64,000 bases of DNA from Microbacterium pullorum. Its GTDB lineage: Bacteria > Actinomycetota > Actinomycetes > Actinomycetales > Microbacteriaceae. The stretch spans positions 1 to 64,000 of the forward strand of contig NZ_JACSQP010000005.1 of NCBI RefSeq assembly GCF_014836535.1, in the 5' to 3' direction. Shown here piece by piece: positions 1-8,305 of this stretch. A program made the translations under genes and the position numbers. Position 1 is the stretch's first letter, and each line of letters begins with the position of its first letter. A model generated the notes under the pieces. The model saw nothing but the letters and a program-made list of their open reading frames with translations. It was not told where the DNA came from and searched no databases.

Positions 1-26
1 GGAAACCAATAACAACAACCCAAGGG

Positions 27-77
27 GGGTCAAGATTCAAACGACGAAAAAGGGTCAGAATTCAGGCGACGTTGACA
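27..77. mobile_element. terminal repeats of an IS21-family element
   Basis: Two 20-bp direct repeats lie 25 bp apart: GGGTCAAGATTCAAACGACG at 27-46 and GGGTCAGAATTCAGGCGACG at 52-71, matching at 16 of 20 positions. They are followed by TTGACA ending at 77. Multiple direct terminal repeats and a TG...CA end are typical of IS21-family elements. The rest of the element would lie upstream of base 1, so only an end is visible. The adjacent istA-like remnant supports the assignment. Confidence 0.55.
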
Positions 78-270
78 CGCATCCGACTACTCCGTTGACC
101 CGCACGCAATCGGCCGGATCGTGGACGTCACCGCCGACCTCGAACGGGTTCGTATCCGGCTCGATGGGCGGGTCGTTGCCGACCACGCCCGCGTCTGGGC
201 ACGCGGCAGCACCATCACCGACCCGGCCCACGCTGAAACAGCGAAGCGACTGCGGCAGCAGTTCCAACGC
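76..270 (+). pseudogene. remnant of IS21-family transposase IstA (C-terminal part)
   Basis: After a TGA at 73-75, the frame at 76-270 translates to a segment beginning SDYSVDPHAIGR, followed by DVTADLERVRIRLDG and then VVADHARVWARG. This resembles the C-terminal beta-rich region of IstA transposases, as I recall the family. No start codon, catalytic DDE domain or HTH is present, and the family-like sequence fades after QQFQ near 267, so this is a broken copy. It abuts the terminal repeats at 27-77 directly. That suggests one IS21 element inserted into, or recombined with, an older copy. Confidence 0.6.
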
Positions 271-363
271 AGGCCAGAACTCGGTGTGAGAACCGTCGTG
301 GCACACAGACACGACCTTCGTTCTCTGCGGTGCGCGAGCCGGCGAACTGGATGCGGCCGCTGG

Positions 364-633
364 TCACAGACGCATGAAGTCGTCGTCGAAGATTCGTCCC
401 AGCGAACCCGAGGGGAGTGCCCCCTTGAACGCGGTCAGATCCTTCGGGTCCAGCGGCTCGCCGTCGTCGCCACGAATCGTGAAACGGATGCGCGTGTGCT
501 GCGGGGTCTCTCCCGAAGTGTCGTCGGCCGGCACGTCGCCCTCGTCGGCGGACGCCTCTTCTTCGCCCTCGTCGAAGGGTTCGTCGTCGTCAGATAGGGC
601 GATCACGGCGGCCATCCGACCAGCCAACCACAC
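364..633 (-). CDS. small acidic hypothetical protein
   Basis: An 89-codon frame whose product is strongly acidic in its first half (DDDEPFDEGEEE, then more Asp/Glu) and ends in a short possibly folded part (RIRFTIRGDDGEPLDPKD, then GSLGRIFDDDFMRL). No family is recognised. A second in-frame Met six codons in (MAAVIALSDDD) is an equally good start. It sits between the IS21 remnant and glnA, so it may be accessory DNA carried with the element or its truncated former neighbour. The Asp/Glu composition in a high-GC frame argues for a real gene, but the support is moderate. Confidence 0.45.
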   Translation of the reverse strand: MWLAGRMAAVIALSDDDEPFDEGEEEASADEGDVPADDTSGETPQHTRIRFTIRGDDGEPLDPKDLTAFKGALPSGSLGRIFDDDFMRL

Positions 634-760
634 GCTGCGGGCCCGCCGCGTCTCGCCTGTGCCTCTTGCCGTCGCTGCGCGTGCGCGGAAGCGGTCATCC
701 GCACTGTCCGAGAACCTGTCCGTTTACTCCCCGTAGCCGTCCGTAAACGCCCAGAGATAG

Positions 761-798
761 ACTGAGCCCCAGACGGCAACTGCTGTCTGGGGCTCAGT
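761..798 (-). terminator. hairpin terminator downstream of glnA
   Basis: A perfect 14-bp inverted repeat, ACTGAGCCCCAGAC (761-774) and GTCTGGGGCTCAGT (785-798), encloses a 10-nt loop. It begins 50 nt beyond the glnA stop. It lacks a clear U tract, as is common in GC-rich actinobacteria. It could also stop transcription coming from the other side. Confidence 0.6.
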
Positions 799-847
799 AA
801 ATTGCTGGCCTCGGAACCGGGAGTGCGGTCCCTAAGACCCCTCGGAA

Positions 848-2272
848 TCAGACTCCGAAGTACAGCTCGAACTCGAACGGGTGCGGGCGGGCCGCGATCG
901 GGCGGATCTCGTTCTCGATCTTGTACTCGATCCACGTCTCGATGAGCTCAGGCGTGAACACGTTGCCGCGCGTGAGGAAGTCGTGGTCCGCGCGCAGCGC
1001 CTCGAGCGAGTCCAGCAGCGAGTTGGGAACCTGCGGGATGTTCTTGGCTTCCTCGGGCGGCAGCTCGTACAGGTCCTTGTCGACCGGCTCGTGCGGCTCG
1101 ATGCGGTTCTGGATGCCGTCGATGCCGGCCATGAGCTGCGCGGCGAAGGCGAGGTAGGGGTTTCCCGAAGCGTCCGGCGCACGGAATTCCACCCGCTTGG
1201 CCTTCGGGTTGGAGCCCGTGATCGGGATGCGGATGGCCGCCGAGCGGTTGCCGGCCGAGTAGACGAGGTTCACCGGAGCCTCGTACCCCTTCACCAGACG
1301 CTTGTAGGAGTTGAGCGTGGGGTTGGTGAACGCCAGCAGAGCGGGGGCATGGGCGAGGATGCCGCCGATGTACCAGCGTGCGACGTCGGAGAGCTGCGCG
1401 TAGCCCTTCTCGTCGTAGAACAGCGGCTTGCCGTCGCGCCACAGCGACTGGTGGGTGTGCATGCCCGAGCCGTTGTCTCCGAAGAGCGGCTTGGGCATGA
1501 AGGTCGCGACCTTGCCCCACTCCAGGGCGGTGTTCTTGACGATGTACTTGAACTTCAGGATGTCATCGGCCGCGTGCACCATCGTGTCGAACCGGTAGTT
1601 GATCTCGGCCTGGCCGCCGGTGCCCACCTCGTGGTGCGAGCGCTCGAGGTGCAGGCCCGCGTCGATGAGGCGCAGGCAGATGTCATCGCGCAGGTCGGCC
1701 TGCTTGTCGACGGGGCTGACCGGGAAGTAGCCACCCTTGAAGGGGGTCTTGTTGGCGAGGTTGCCGCCCTCCTCGACGCGTCCCGTGTTCCATGCGCCTT
1801 CTTCGGAGTCGACGTGGTAGAAGCTCGAGTTCTGCTTCACCTCGTAGCGCACGTCGTCGAAGATGTAGAACTCGGCCTCCGGCGCGAAGAACGCGGTGTC
1901 GGCGATGCCGGTGGAGACGAGGTACTTCTCCGCCTTCTTGGCGACCTGGCGCGGGTCCTTGGAGTAGATCTCGCCGTTGCGCGGGTTGTAGATGTCGAAG
2001 AGCATGATGAGCGTCTTCGCCTCGCGGAACGGGTCGAGGTAGGCCGTCGACACATCCGGGATCAGCTGCATGTCAGACTCGTGGATGTTCGCGAAGCCGC
2101 GGATCGATGATCCGTCGAACAGCTGGCCGACGGTGAAGAACTCCTCGTCGACCGTGGAGGCGGGGATGTTGAAGTGCTGCTGCACACCCGGGAGGTCCGT
2201 GAAACGGATGTCGAGGAACTTGACGTCCTCGTCCTGGATGAACTTCAGCACCTCGGATGAATCACGGAACAT
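848..2272 (-). CDS. glnA: type I glutamine synthetase
   Basis: Cytoplasmic dodecameric enzyme that condenses glutamate and ammonia to glutamine with ATP. The 474-aa product has the usual GSI-beta length, starting [11 protein letters not shown]. An [10 protein letters not shown] active-site motif lies near residues 264-273. The DLYELPPE segment near residue 400 carries the tyrosine that is adenylylated in GSI-beta enzymes. The ATG at 2272 follows GGAG with good spacing; in-frame codons upstream do not look like GSI. The gene is transcribed alone and divergently from the RDD gene. A GlnR-type box at 2342-2379 lies in its promoter region, implying nitrogen control. A hairpin at 761-798 ends the unit. 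Confidence 0.97.
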   Translation of the reverse strand: MFRDSSEVLKFIQDEDVKFLDIRFTDLPGVQQHFNIPASTVDEEFFTVGQLFDGSSIRGFANIHESDMQLIPDVSTAYLDPFREAKTLIMLFDIYNPRNGEIYSKDPRQVAKKAEKYLVSTGIADTAFFAPEAEFYIFDDVRYEVKQNSSFYHVDSEEGAWNTGRVEEGGNLANKTPFKGGYFPVSPVDKQADLRDDICLRLIDAGLHLERSHHEVGTGGQAEINYRFDTMVHAADDILKFKYIVKNTALEWGKVATFMPKPLFGDNGSGMHTHQSLWRDGKPLFYDEKGYAQLSDVARWYIGGILAHAPALLAFTNPTLNSYKRLVKGYEAPVNLVYSAGNRSAAIRIPITGSNPKAKRVEFRAPDASGNPYLAFAAQLMAGIDGIQNRIEPHEPVDKDLYELPPEEAKNIPQVPNSLLDSLEALRADHDFLTRGNVFTPELIETWIEYKIENEIRPIAARPHPFEFELYFGV

Positions 2273-2341
2273 GCGTTCTCCAAAGGTGGGGCTTGTGTCG
2301 GGACCCGTCGGGACGGGCACTTACGAACTTAGTCGGAGGGA

Positions 2342-2379
2342 GTTGCCCGGCAGTATCTGACGTGTTTCGGGCGTGTTAC
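2342..2379 (-). promoter_or_regulatory. GlnR-type box upstream of glnA
   Basis: Read on the minus strand from 2379 to 2342 the sequence is GTAAC-N6-GAAAC-N6-GATAC-N6-GCAAC. The known actinobacterial GlnR box is GTnAC-N6-GAAAC repeated with N6 spacing. All four pentamers are in register: the first two are perfect, while the last two carry one or two mismatches each. It lies 70-107 nt upstream of the glnA ATG. The regulator itself is not in this window. Confidence 0.75.
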
Positions 2380-2402
2380 GCGGCGCCGGTTAGGCTGGAG
2401 AG

Positions 2403-2837
2403 GTGCCCGAGACCCCTGTAGAGAACGCTTATCCGGGGGAACGCCTCGGCTTTCCCGCCGAGGGATCGGGCAGCATCGCCCGCCCCGGCCGTCGCATCGG
2501 CGCCCTGTTCATCGACTACGCCGCCGCGACCATCATCGCGTCCGCGTTCCTGGGCTTCGACCAGTTCGCCCTTCCCGGCGAGGCGGGGGTCACGCAGTTC
2601 ATGCCGATGGTCGTCTTCGCCGTGCTGCAGGTGCTGTTCATCCCGACGATCGGCGGCAGCCCGGGGCACCGCGTGCTCGGCATGCGGGTGAACCTCGTCA
2701 CCGGTGGGTGGCCCGGGCTGTGGCGGCCGATCGTGCGCACCCTCCTGCTCGTGCTGGTGATCCCGGCGGTCATCTGGGACGCCGACCAGCGGGGCGTGCA
2801 CGACAAGGTCGCAGGCACCGTACTCGTCCGCGCCTGA
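2403..2837 (+). CDS. RDD family membrane protein
   Basis: A 144-aa protein with the RDD fold: ARPGRRIGALFIDYAAATIIASA forms the R..D motif and first membrane helix, followed by a second helix (FMPMVVFAVLQVLFI). GGSPGHRVLGMRV and a third hydrophobic segment (TLLLVLVIPAVIWD) precede the terminal DKVAGTVLV. The function of RDD proteins is largely unknown; some are implicated in ion transport. The GTG start at 2403 follows TAGGCT (2391-2396) by 6 nt, so the message is probably leaderless. Adjacency to glnA and DUF4191 is common in Microbacteriaceae, to my knowledge. It converges on DUF4191. Confidence 0.85.
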   Translation: MPETPVENAYPGERLGFPAEGSGSIARPGRRIGALFIDYAAATIIASAFLGFDQFALPGEAGVTQFMPMVVFAVLQVLFIPTIGGSPGHRVLGMRVNLVTGGWPGLWRPIVRTLLLVLVIPAVIWDADQRGVHDKVAGTVLVRA

Positions 2838-2861
2838 CACGGCGGGGACGACCGCACAGAG

Positions 2862-3572
2862 TCAGCGGGGACGCGGCGCGCGGACCTTGGTGGGATCGAT
2901 GCCCTTGGGGATCGGCAGCGACGTGACCGACTTCGAGACGGACTCGACGCGCTTGACGACGGCGGCCATCGTGGTGCGGTCGATCTTGTTCGGCAGATGC
3001 TTGATCGTCGACGCGAGCTTCGAGATGGGCACCTCGTCCTCACCGTGGCCGACGTAGAGCACCGTCACGGGGACTCCGGATGCCACCCGCTGCACCTTGC
3101 CGCGCTCGTCGGCGATGAGGCGGGTCAGGCGTCCACGCGAACCCTCGCCGACGATGACGACGCCGCCGCGGCCGATGACACGGTACACCGCATCCTGAGT
3201 CTTCGGGTTGACGCCCACGGGCATCTCGGTGGCCTGCCACTTACGGCCGAGCCCGGTCGACAGGATGTGACCGGCGGCGCCGGGCATGCCGTCGAGCTTG
3301 CGGTACATCGCACGCGTGGACAGGCGGGTCATGGTGATCATCGCACCGAGGAACCCGGCCATGAGGCCGCTGATCCCCCACAGGATGACGCTCCACACCG
3401 CGACCGGCGGCACCAGGAAGCCGATGCCGACACCGGCGGCGATGCCGACGACGACGATCGCGATGAGCACCCAGGCAAGCCACGGGTACGCCTGCTTCGT
3501 GAAGACGAAGAGCGACTTGAGCTGGGAGAAGAAGCCCGGGCGTTTCTCTGGTGCGGGAGTGCGTGCGGCCAT
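2862..3572 (-). CDS. DUF4191 domain membrane protein
   Basis: A 236-aa protein typical of actinobacterial DUF4191. A short basic N-terminus is followed by two membrane helices, roughly residues 29-53 (WLAWVLIAIVVVGIAAGVGI) and 57-80 (VAVWSVILWGISGLMAGFL). The remainder is a soluble domain with YRVIGRGGVVIVGEG in the middle and KIDRTTMAAVVKRV near the end. The function is unknown. The ATG at 3572 is preceded by TAGGCT on the minus strand (3584-3579) with a 6-nt gap, indicating a leaderless mRNA. A membrane-anchored housekeeping role is an inference from conservation only. Confidence 0.88.
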   Translation of the reverse strand: MAARTPAPEKRPGFFSQLKSLFVFTKQAYPWLAWVLIAIVVVGIAAGVGIGFLVPPVAVWSVILWGISGLMAGFLGAMITMTRLSTRAMYRKLDGMPGAAGHILSTGLGRKWQATEMPVGVNPKTQDAVYRVIGRGGVVIVGEGSRGRLTRLIADERGKVQRVASGVPVTVLYVGHGEDEVPISKLASTIKHLPNKIDRTTMAAVVKRVESVSKSVTSLPIPKGIDPTKVRAPRPR

Positions 3573-3691
3573 GGCTCCAGCCTACCTTTCAGCGCGCCCC
3601 GCCTCCTGCACAGTCGCGACGTGGTCAGATCGATCCCCGGATGCCGCTGCCGACCGCCCCGCGCCGCAGCGACGCCGCGCACACTCGTCGA

Positions 3692-5110
3692 ATGGCCCTC
3701 ACCACAGCAGGCGCAGTCGGCGTTCCCTCGCCGCGGGGAGAGGGAAGCGTCATCCGCGTCGTCACCGAAGGCGCTCCCTGGCCCGGCACGATCGTGCGCG
3801 AAGACGACGGCAGCACGACGCTGCACGTCGACGCGGCGCTGCTGGCCGAGACGACGCTGTGGTGCGCCGCGGCGGACGGTCATCTGCTGACGCCACTGGA
3901 CATCGTGCGCACTGCGGCCGGGCACGAAGCGGTCTTCCCACTCTGCCAGCGGCGACTCGATGAGGTGCTGCGCGAACGCATCGCCGCGGGAACGCCGCCG
4001 TCGGCGGGGGAGTGCGTGACCGTGGCGGTCAGCCTGCTGCGCGGCACGGCCGAGTCCGCGGACGCGGCGGCCGGCAGGTGGTGGCTCACCGACGACGGTC
4101 GCCCCGTGCTGGCGATCGGCGGGGGCGACGGCGTGCGGGATGCCGCGCTCGACATCTTCACCCTGCTCGAGGAGGGGAGCACCGGCCCGATGCGCGACGC
4201 ACTGAACGCCGCAGCCGACGCCATCGCCGACCCGCGGGGCGACCTGGTGGCGGCGGAGGACGCACTGTTCGCCGTGTCGGAACCCGCCGCACTCGTGACC
4301 ACCGCGCTCGCGCCGGCCCGCGCGCGGTCGGTGGCAACGGCCCTGCGTGTCGAGCCCGCCCCACCCCGCTCGGCCCTGCGCGCCGCGGTCGCGCGTCACG
4401 TCGATGCCGACGTCGCCGAGCGGGTGATGGGTGCGCGCGACGATCTGCGGGAGCGCTGGGCCGCGCGCCGCGAGCGGCGGGCGGAGAGCCGTGACCGGCG
4501 GGCGGAGGGCCGCACGCGCCGCCGGGAGCACACGGCGGCGGCCCCTCTCCGCCCCGGGCCTACCTCGCCTGCAGCGGCCGCGCCCCGCTCGCGCCGCCTC
4601 GGACGTGCGCCGCTGCTGGCGGGCGCGACGGTCGCGGCGCTCGTGATCGGAGCGGGCCTGCTGTGGCCGACGGCGGACGCATCGACGGCCGGCCCCGCCG
4701 TCTCCGACCCCGCACCCGCACCCGCACCGACAGAGAGCACGACCGAAGGCGCCGACGGTTCCCCGACCGCCGGGCAGCCCGCGGCTGATCCGACCGCGAC
4801 TCCGCCTGCCGACGCGCCGACCGACGCGCCGACGCTGGCGGATGAGTTGCTGACCCAGGCGGCCGCCTGCCCCGATGAGGCCTGCCGGGACGCACTGCGG
4901 GAGACGCCGGGTCGGCCGTCTGTGGACGGGGTACTGGGCCTCGCGGCGCCCGAGCGGGAGATCACCCTCGTGGAGGACTACGGCGGGGTCGCCGTGCTGC
5001 GGGTAGCGGCCGTCACCGCCGGGACCGCACCCGACCGACTGCTGGTGATCGTGCAGACGGCACAGAAATGGCTGATCCGCGACGCCTACGACGTCGCGGA
5101 TCAGCCATGA
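3692..5110 (+). CDS. hypothetical single-pass membrane protein with Pro/Thr-rich linker
   Basis: A 472-aa protein I do not recognise. Residues 1 to about 200 form a soluble domain with segments such as GRWWLTDDGRPVLAIGGGDG and GECVTVAVSLLRG, faintly reminiscent of degenerate protein-kinase-like domains but without VAIK, HRD or DFG motifs. An Arg/Glu-rich helical stretch (RERWAARRERRAESRDRR) precedes one membrane helix at about 307-325. Beyond it lie a Pro/Ala/Thr-rich linker and a C-terminal globular part with two cysteines (ACPDEACRD), presumably outside the cell. ATG 3692 is chosen because upstream codons look non-coding. It sits between DUF4191 and sucB, both on the other strand. Confidence 0.75.
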   Translation: MALTTAGAVGVPSPRGEGSVIRVVTEGAPWPGTIVREDDGSTTLHVDAALLAETTLWCAAADGHLLTPLDIVRTAAGHEAVFPLCQRRLDEVLRERIAAGTPPSAGECVTVAVSLLRGTAESADAAAGRWWLTDDGRPVLAIGGGDGVRDAALDIFTLLEEGSTGPMRDALNAAADAIADPRGDLVAAEDALFAVSEPAALVTTALAPARARSVATALRVEPAPPRSALRAAVARHVDADVAERVMGARDDLRERWAARRERRAESRDRRAEGRTRRREHTAAAPLRPGPTSPAAAAPRSRRLGRAPLLAGATVAALVIGAGLLWPTADASTAGPAVSDPAPAPAPTESTTEGADGSPTAGQPAADPTATPPADAPTDAPTLADELLTQAAACPDEACRDALRETPGRPSVDGVLGLAAPEREITLVEDYGGVAVLRVAAVTAGTAPDRLLVIVQTAQKWLIRDAYDVADQP

Positions 5111-5116
5111 GTGGGA

Positions 5117-6871
5117 TCAGATGCCGAGCGAACCCTCGAAGTCCGCCGCCTCGAGGCGCGACTTCACCGCACCGAGGAAGCGGGCGGCGTCCGCACCGTC
5201 GACGACGCGGTGGTCGTACGACAGGGCGAGGTAGACGTAGGAGCGCACCGAGATGGCATCCTTTCCGTCGACCGACACGATGCCGGGACGCTTGACGACG
5301 ACACCGGTACCGAGGATCGCCGTCTGCGGCAGGAACACCACGGGGGTGTCGAACAGCGCGCCGCGCGAACCGGTGTTGGTCAGCGTGAACGTACCGCCGG
5401 CCAGCTCGTCGGGCTTGAGCTTGTTGTTGCGCGTGCGCCCGGCGAGATCAGCGATCTCGTGGGCGATCTGGGCGAGGTTCTTGTCGCCGGCGTCGCGCAG
5501 CACGGGGGTGAGAAGACCACGCTCGGTGTCGACCGCGATCGAGAGGTTCTCGGTCGGCGGGTAGACGATCTTGTCACCGTCCACCGTGGAGTTGATCACC
5601 GGGAACGCCTTGAGGGCCTCGGCGGCGGCGAGGGCGAAGAACGGCAGGAACGACAGCTTGTCGCCCGTCTTCTCCTGGAACGTGCCCTTGACCTTGTCGC
5701 GGAACGCGGCGAGCTTGGTGACGTCCACCTCGATGACCGTGGTCAGCTGCGCGGTCTGCTGCATCGACGCGACGGCACGCTCAGCGAGCACCTTGCGCAG
5801 ACGCGACATCGGCTGGGTCGTGCCGCGCAGCGGCGAGGTCTCCAGGGCCGGAGCCTCGGGAGCGGCGGCAGGTGCCTCGGCCGCGGGAGCGGGACCGGCA
5901 GCGGCGGCGAGGACGTCCTCCTTGCGGATACGACCACCCACGCCGGAGCCCTTGACCTTGGTGAGGTCGACACCCTGCTGCTGCGCCAGGCGACGCACGA
6001 GCGGGGTGACGTAGGTCAGCGAGTCGTCGTCCGCTGCGAGCGACAGCGATCCGGTGTTGGGGGCAGCAGCCGCGGGAGCCTCGGCCGGTGCGGCGGGAGC
6101 AGGAGCCTCCGCAGCGGGAGCCGGTGCGGCGGGAGCAGGAGCCTCCGCAGCGGGAGCCGGAGCAGCCGGAGCAGGAGCCTCCGCCGCGGGAGCAGGAGCA
6201 GCGGGCGCCTCAGCGGCAGCGGGCGCCTCAGCGGGGGCACCAGAGCCGATACGGGCCAGGGGTGCGCCGACCTCGACGGTCTCGTCCTCCTTGACCAGGA
6301 TCTCCACGAGCTTGCCCGCGAACGGGGCGGGGATCTCGGTGTCGACCTTGTCGGTGGAGATCTCCAGCAGCGGCTCGTCGACCTCCACGTCGTCGCCGAC
6401 CTCCTTGAGCCAGCGGGTGACGGTGCCCTCGGTGACGCTCTCACCCAGTTCGGGCAGGCGCACCTCCTTGGCATCGCTGGAACCGGCGTCGGCGGCGGGC
6501 GCGGCAGCAGGGGCGGCGGCGGGCTCGGCCGCGGGGGCCGGAGCCTCGGCGGGATCCGCTTCGGCCGCGGGTGCCTCGGTCTGGGCAGGCGTCTCGGCCG
6601 CGGGGGCGTCGGCTGCGGGAGCCGCAGCAGCGGAACCGTCACCGATCTTCGCGAGCACCGCGCCGACCTCGACGACCTCGTCCTCCTGGACGAGGATCTC
6701 CTCGATCACACCGCTCACGGGGGAGGGGATCTCGGTGTCGACCTTGTCGGTGGAGATTTCCAGCAGACCCTCGTCCGCCTCTACCGTGTCCCCGACTTGC
6801 TTGAGCCAGCGGGTGACCGTTCCCTCGGTGACGCTCTCGCCGAGCGCGGGGAGGACCACGGAAGTGCTCAT
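5117..6871 (-). CDS. sucB: dihydrolipoamide acyltransferase E2 of a 2-oxo acid dehydrogenase complex
   Basis: E2 core enzyme that moves acyl groups from lipoyl-lysine to CoA. The 584-aa chain has two lipoyl domains with modifiable lysines K43 and K175, each in EISTDKVD. An Ala/Pro/Glu-rich linker carries repeated [16 protein letters not shown] units. An E3-binding domain ([20 protein letters not shown]) lies near residue 300, and the catalytic domain ends with the His-Asp motif HRVVDG (H554, D558). The ATG at 6871 follows GAAGGAGA. It is the last gene of pepA-lpdA-sucB, with 63 nt after lpdA. Whether the complex is pyruvate- or 2-oxoglutarate-specific cannot be read from sequence alone; actinobacterial E2 can serve both. 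No E1 gene lies nearby. Confidence 0.93.
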   Translation of the reverse strand: MSTSVVLPALGESVTEGTVTRWLKQVGDTVEADEGLLEISTDKVDTEIPSPVSGVIEEILVQEDEVVEVGAVLAKIGDGSAAAAPAADAPAAETPAQTEAPAAEADPAEAPAPAAEPAAAPAAAPAADAGSSDAKEVRLPELGESVTEGTVTRWLKEVGDDVEVDEPLLEISTDKVDTEIPAPFAGKLVEILVKEDETVEVGAPLARIGSGAPAEAPAAAEAPAAPAPAAEAPAPAAPAPAAEAPAPAAPAPAAEAPAPAAPAEAPAAAAPNTGSLSLAADDDSLTYVTPLVRRLAQQQGVDLTKVKGSGVGGRIRKEDVLAAAAGPAPAAEAPAAAPEAPALETSPLRGTTQPMSRLRKVLAERAVASMQQTAQLTTVIEVDVTKLAAFRDKVKGTFQEKTGDKLSFLPFFALAAAEALKAFPVINSTVDGDKIVYPPTENLSIAVDTERGLLTPVLRDAGDKNLAQIAHEIADLAGRTRNNKLKPDELAGGTFTLTNTGSRGALFDTPVVFLPQTAILGTGVVVKRPGIVSVDGKDAISVRSYVYLALSYDHRVVDGADAARFLGAVKSRLEAADFEGSLGI

Positions 6872-6934
6872 GAGCTTTGTCTCCTTCTGATGGCGAATTC
6901 CCATCAAGCTTAGTTGCCCCGGAGGGCGGCGATG

Positions 6935-8305
6935 TCAGAGCGAGTGAAGCGGCTTGCCGGCGAGAGCGAGGAACGCCTCGCCGAGCGCTTCGCTCTGGGT
7001 GGGGTGGGCGTGCACGAAGGGGGCGATGTCTTCGGGGTGAGCCTCCCAGCCGACGGCCAGCTGGCCCTCGGTGATGAGCTCGCCGACACGGTCGCCCGCC
7101 AGGTGCACGCCGATGATCGGGCCGTCCGCGAGACGGACGACCTTGACGATGCCGGCGGTGCCCAGGATCTCGCTGCGGGCGTTGCCGGCCAGGTTGTACT
7201 CGTGCGTCACGACGGCATCGCCGTGGGCGGCACGCGCCGCGGCCTCGGTGAGACCGACGGATGCCACTTCGGGGCTGCTGTAGGTCACGCGCGGCACCTG
7301 CGTGTCGGGGACGACGGGGGGCGTGAGCCCGGCGATGCGCTCGGCCACCGCGATGCCCTGCTGGAAGCTGCGGTGGGCCAGCTGCAGACCCGGCACGATG
7401 TCGCCGACCGCCCACACCCCGGGCGCGGCGGTGCGCAGTTCGGCGTCGACGACCACGAAGCCGCGGTCGAGGGCGACACCGGCATCCTCGAGTCCGAGGG
7501 AGTCGGTGACGGGACCGCGTCCGACCGCCACGAGCAGGTAGTCCGCGTGCAGCTCGGTGCCGTCCTCGAGGCTGATGGTGACGGCGTCCTCGGTCTGCAC
7601 CGCGCCCGCGAACCGCACGCCCAGTCGAGAGATGATGCCGCGCTTGCGGAACGCGCGCTCGAGCGCCTTACTGAGGGCGATGTCCTCTGTGGGCACGAGG
7701 TGATCGAGTGCTTCGACGATCGTCACGTCGGAGCCGAACGAGCGCCAGACGCTCGCGAACTCCACGCCGATCACGCCCCCACCGAGGATCGCGACGTGCT
7801 TCGGGATCTCCCCGAGCTCGAGCGCCTGCTCGCTGGTGAGGATGCGGCCGCCGACCTCCAGCCCCGGCAGGGTGCGGCTGTAGGACCCGGTCGCGAGGAT
7901 CACATCATCGCCGCGGTAGAGGTCGTCACCGACCTGCACGGCGCGGTCGGCGGTGAGGCTGCCGCTGCCCGAGACGACGGTGATCCCGCGCGCGGCGACG
8001 AGGCCCTGCAGGCCCTTGAACTTCTTGGCGACGATGGTCTCGCGGTACGCGCGCACCGCGTCGATGTCGACCCCGTCGAAGGTGGCGCGTACGCCGACCG
8101 TCTCGGCGTGTCGCGCCGAATCGGCCACCTCGCCGGAGTGCAGCAGGGCCTTGGTCGGCACGCACCCGCGGTGCAGGCACGTGCCGCCGAGCTTGTCCTT
8201 CTCGATGAGGACGACACTCTTGCCCAGTTCCGCGGCCCGCAGTGCCGCGGCGTACCCGCCGCTGCCGCCGCCGAGGATCACGACGTCGGCGACGTGGTCG
8301 GCCAT
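6935..8305 (-). CDS. lpdA: dihydrolipoyl dehydrogenase (E3)
   Basis: FAD-dependent enzyme that reoxidises dihydrolipoyl groups of the E2 partner, passing electrons to NAD. The 456-aa sequence has the FAD-binding GGGSGG at 12-17, redox-active cysteines C43/C48 in GTCLHRGC, and a second Rossmann motif (AILGGGVIGVEFASVW). It ends with the catalytic HAHPTQSEALGEA near the C-terminus. The start overlaps the pepA stop as TGATG, so translation is probably coupled. It is followed by sucB, which fits a shared 2-oxo acid dehydrogenase function. Confidence 0.96.
   Translation of the reverse strand: MADHVADVVILGGGSGGYAAALRAAELGKSVVLIEKDKLGGTCLHRGCVPTKALLHSGEVADSARHAETVGVRATFDGVDIDAVRAYRETIVAKKFKGLQGLVAARGITVVSGSGSLTADRAVQVGDDLYRGDDVILATGSYSRTLPGLEVGGRILTSEQALELGEIPKHVAILGGGVIGVEFASVWRSFGSDVTIVEALDHLVPTEDIALSKALERAFRKRGIISRLGVRFAGAVQTEDAVTISLEDGTELHADYLLVAVGRGPVTDSLGLEDAGVALDRGFVVVDAELRTAAPGVWAVGDIVPGLQLAHRSFQQGIAVAERIAGLTPPVVPDTQVPRVTYSSPEVASVGLTEAAARAAHGDAVVTHEYNLAGNARSEILGTAGIVKVVRLADGPIIGVHLAGDRVGELITEGQLAVGWEAHPEDIAPFVHAHPTQSEALGEAFLALAGKPLHSL

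Noticed and set aside
2266..2277. GAACATGCGTTC, resembling a LexA (SOS) box core, at the glnA start
   Set aside because: It is formed by the glnA start codon, first codons and spacer, and lacks the flanking TC/GA of the actinobacterial box; glnA is not an SOS gene.
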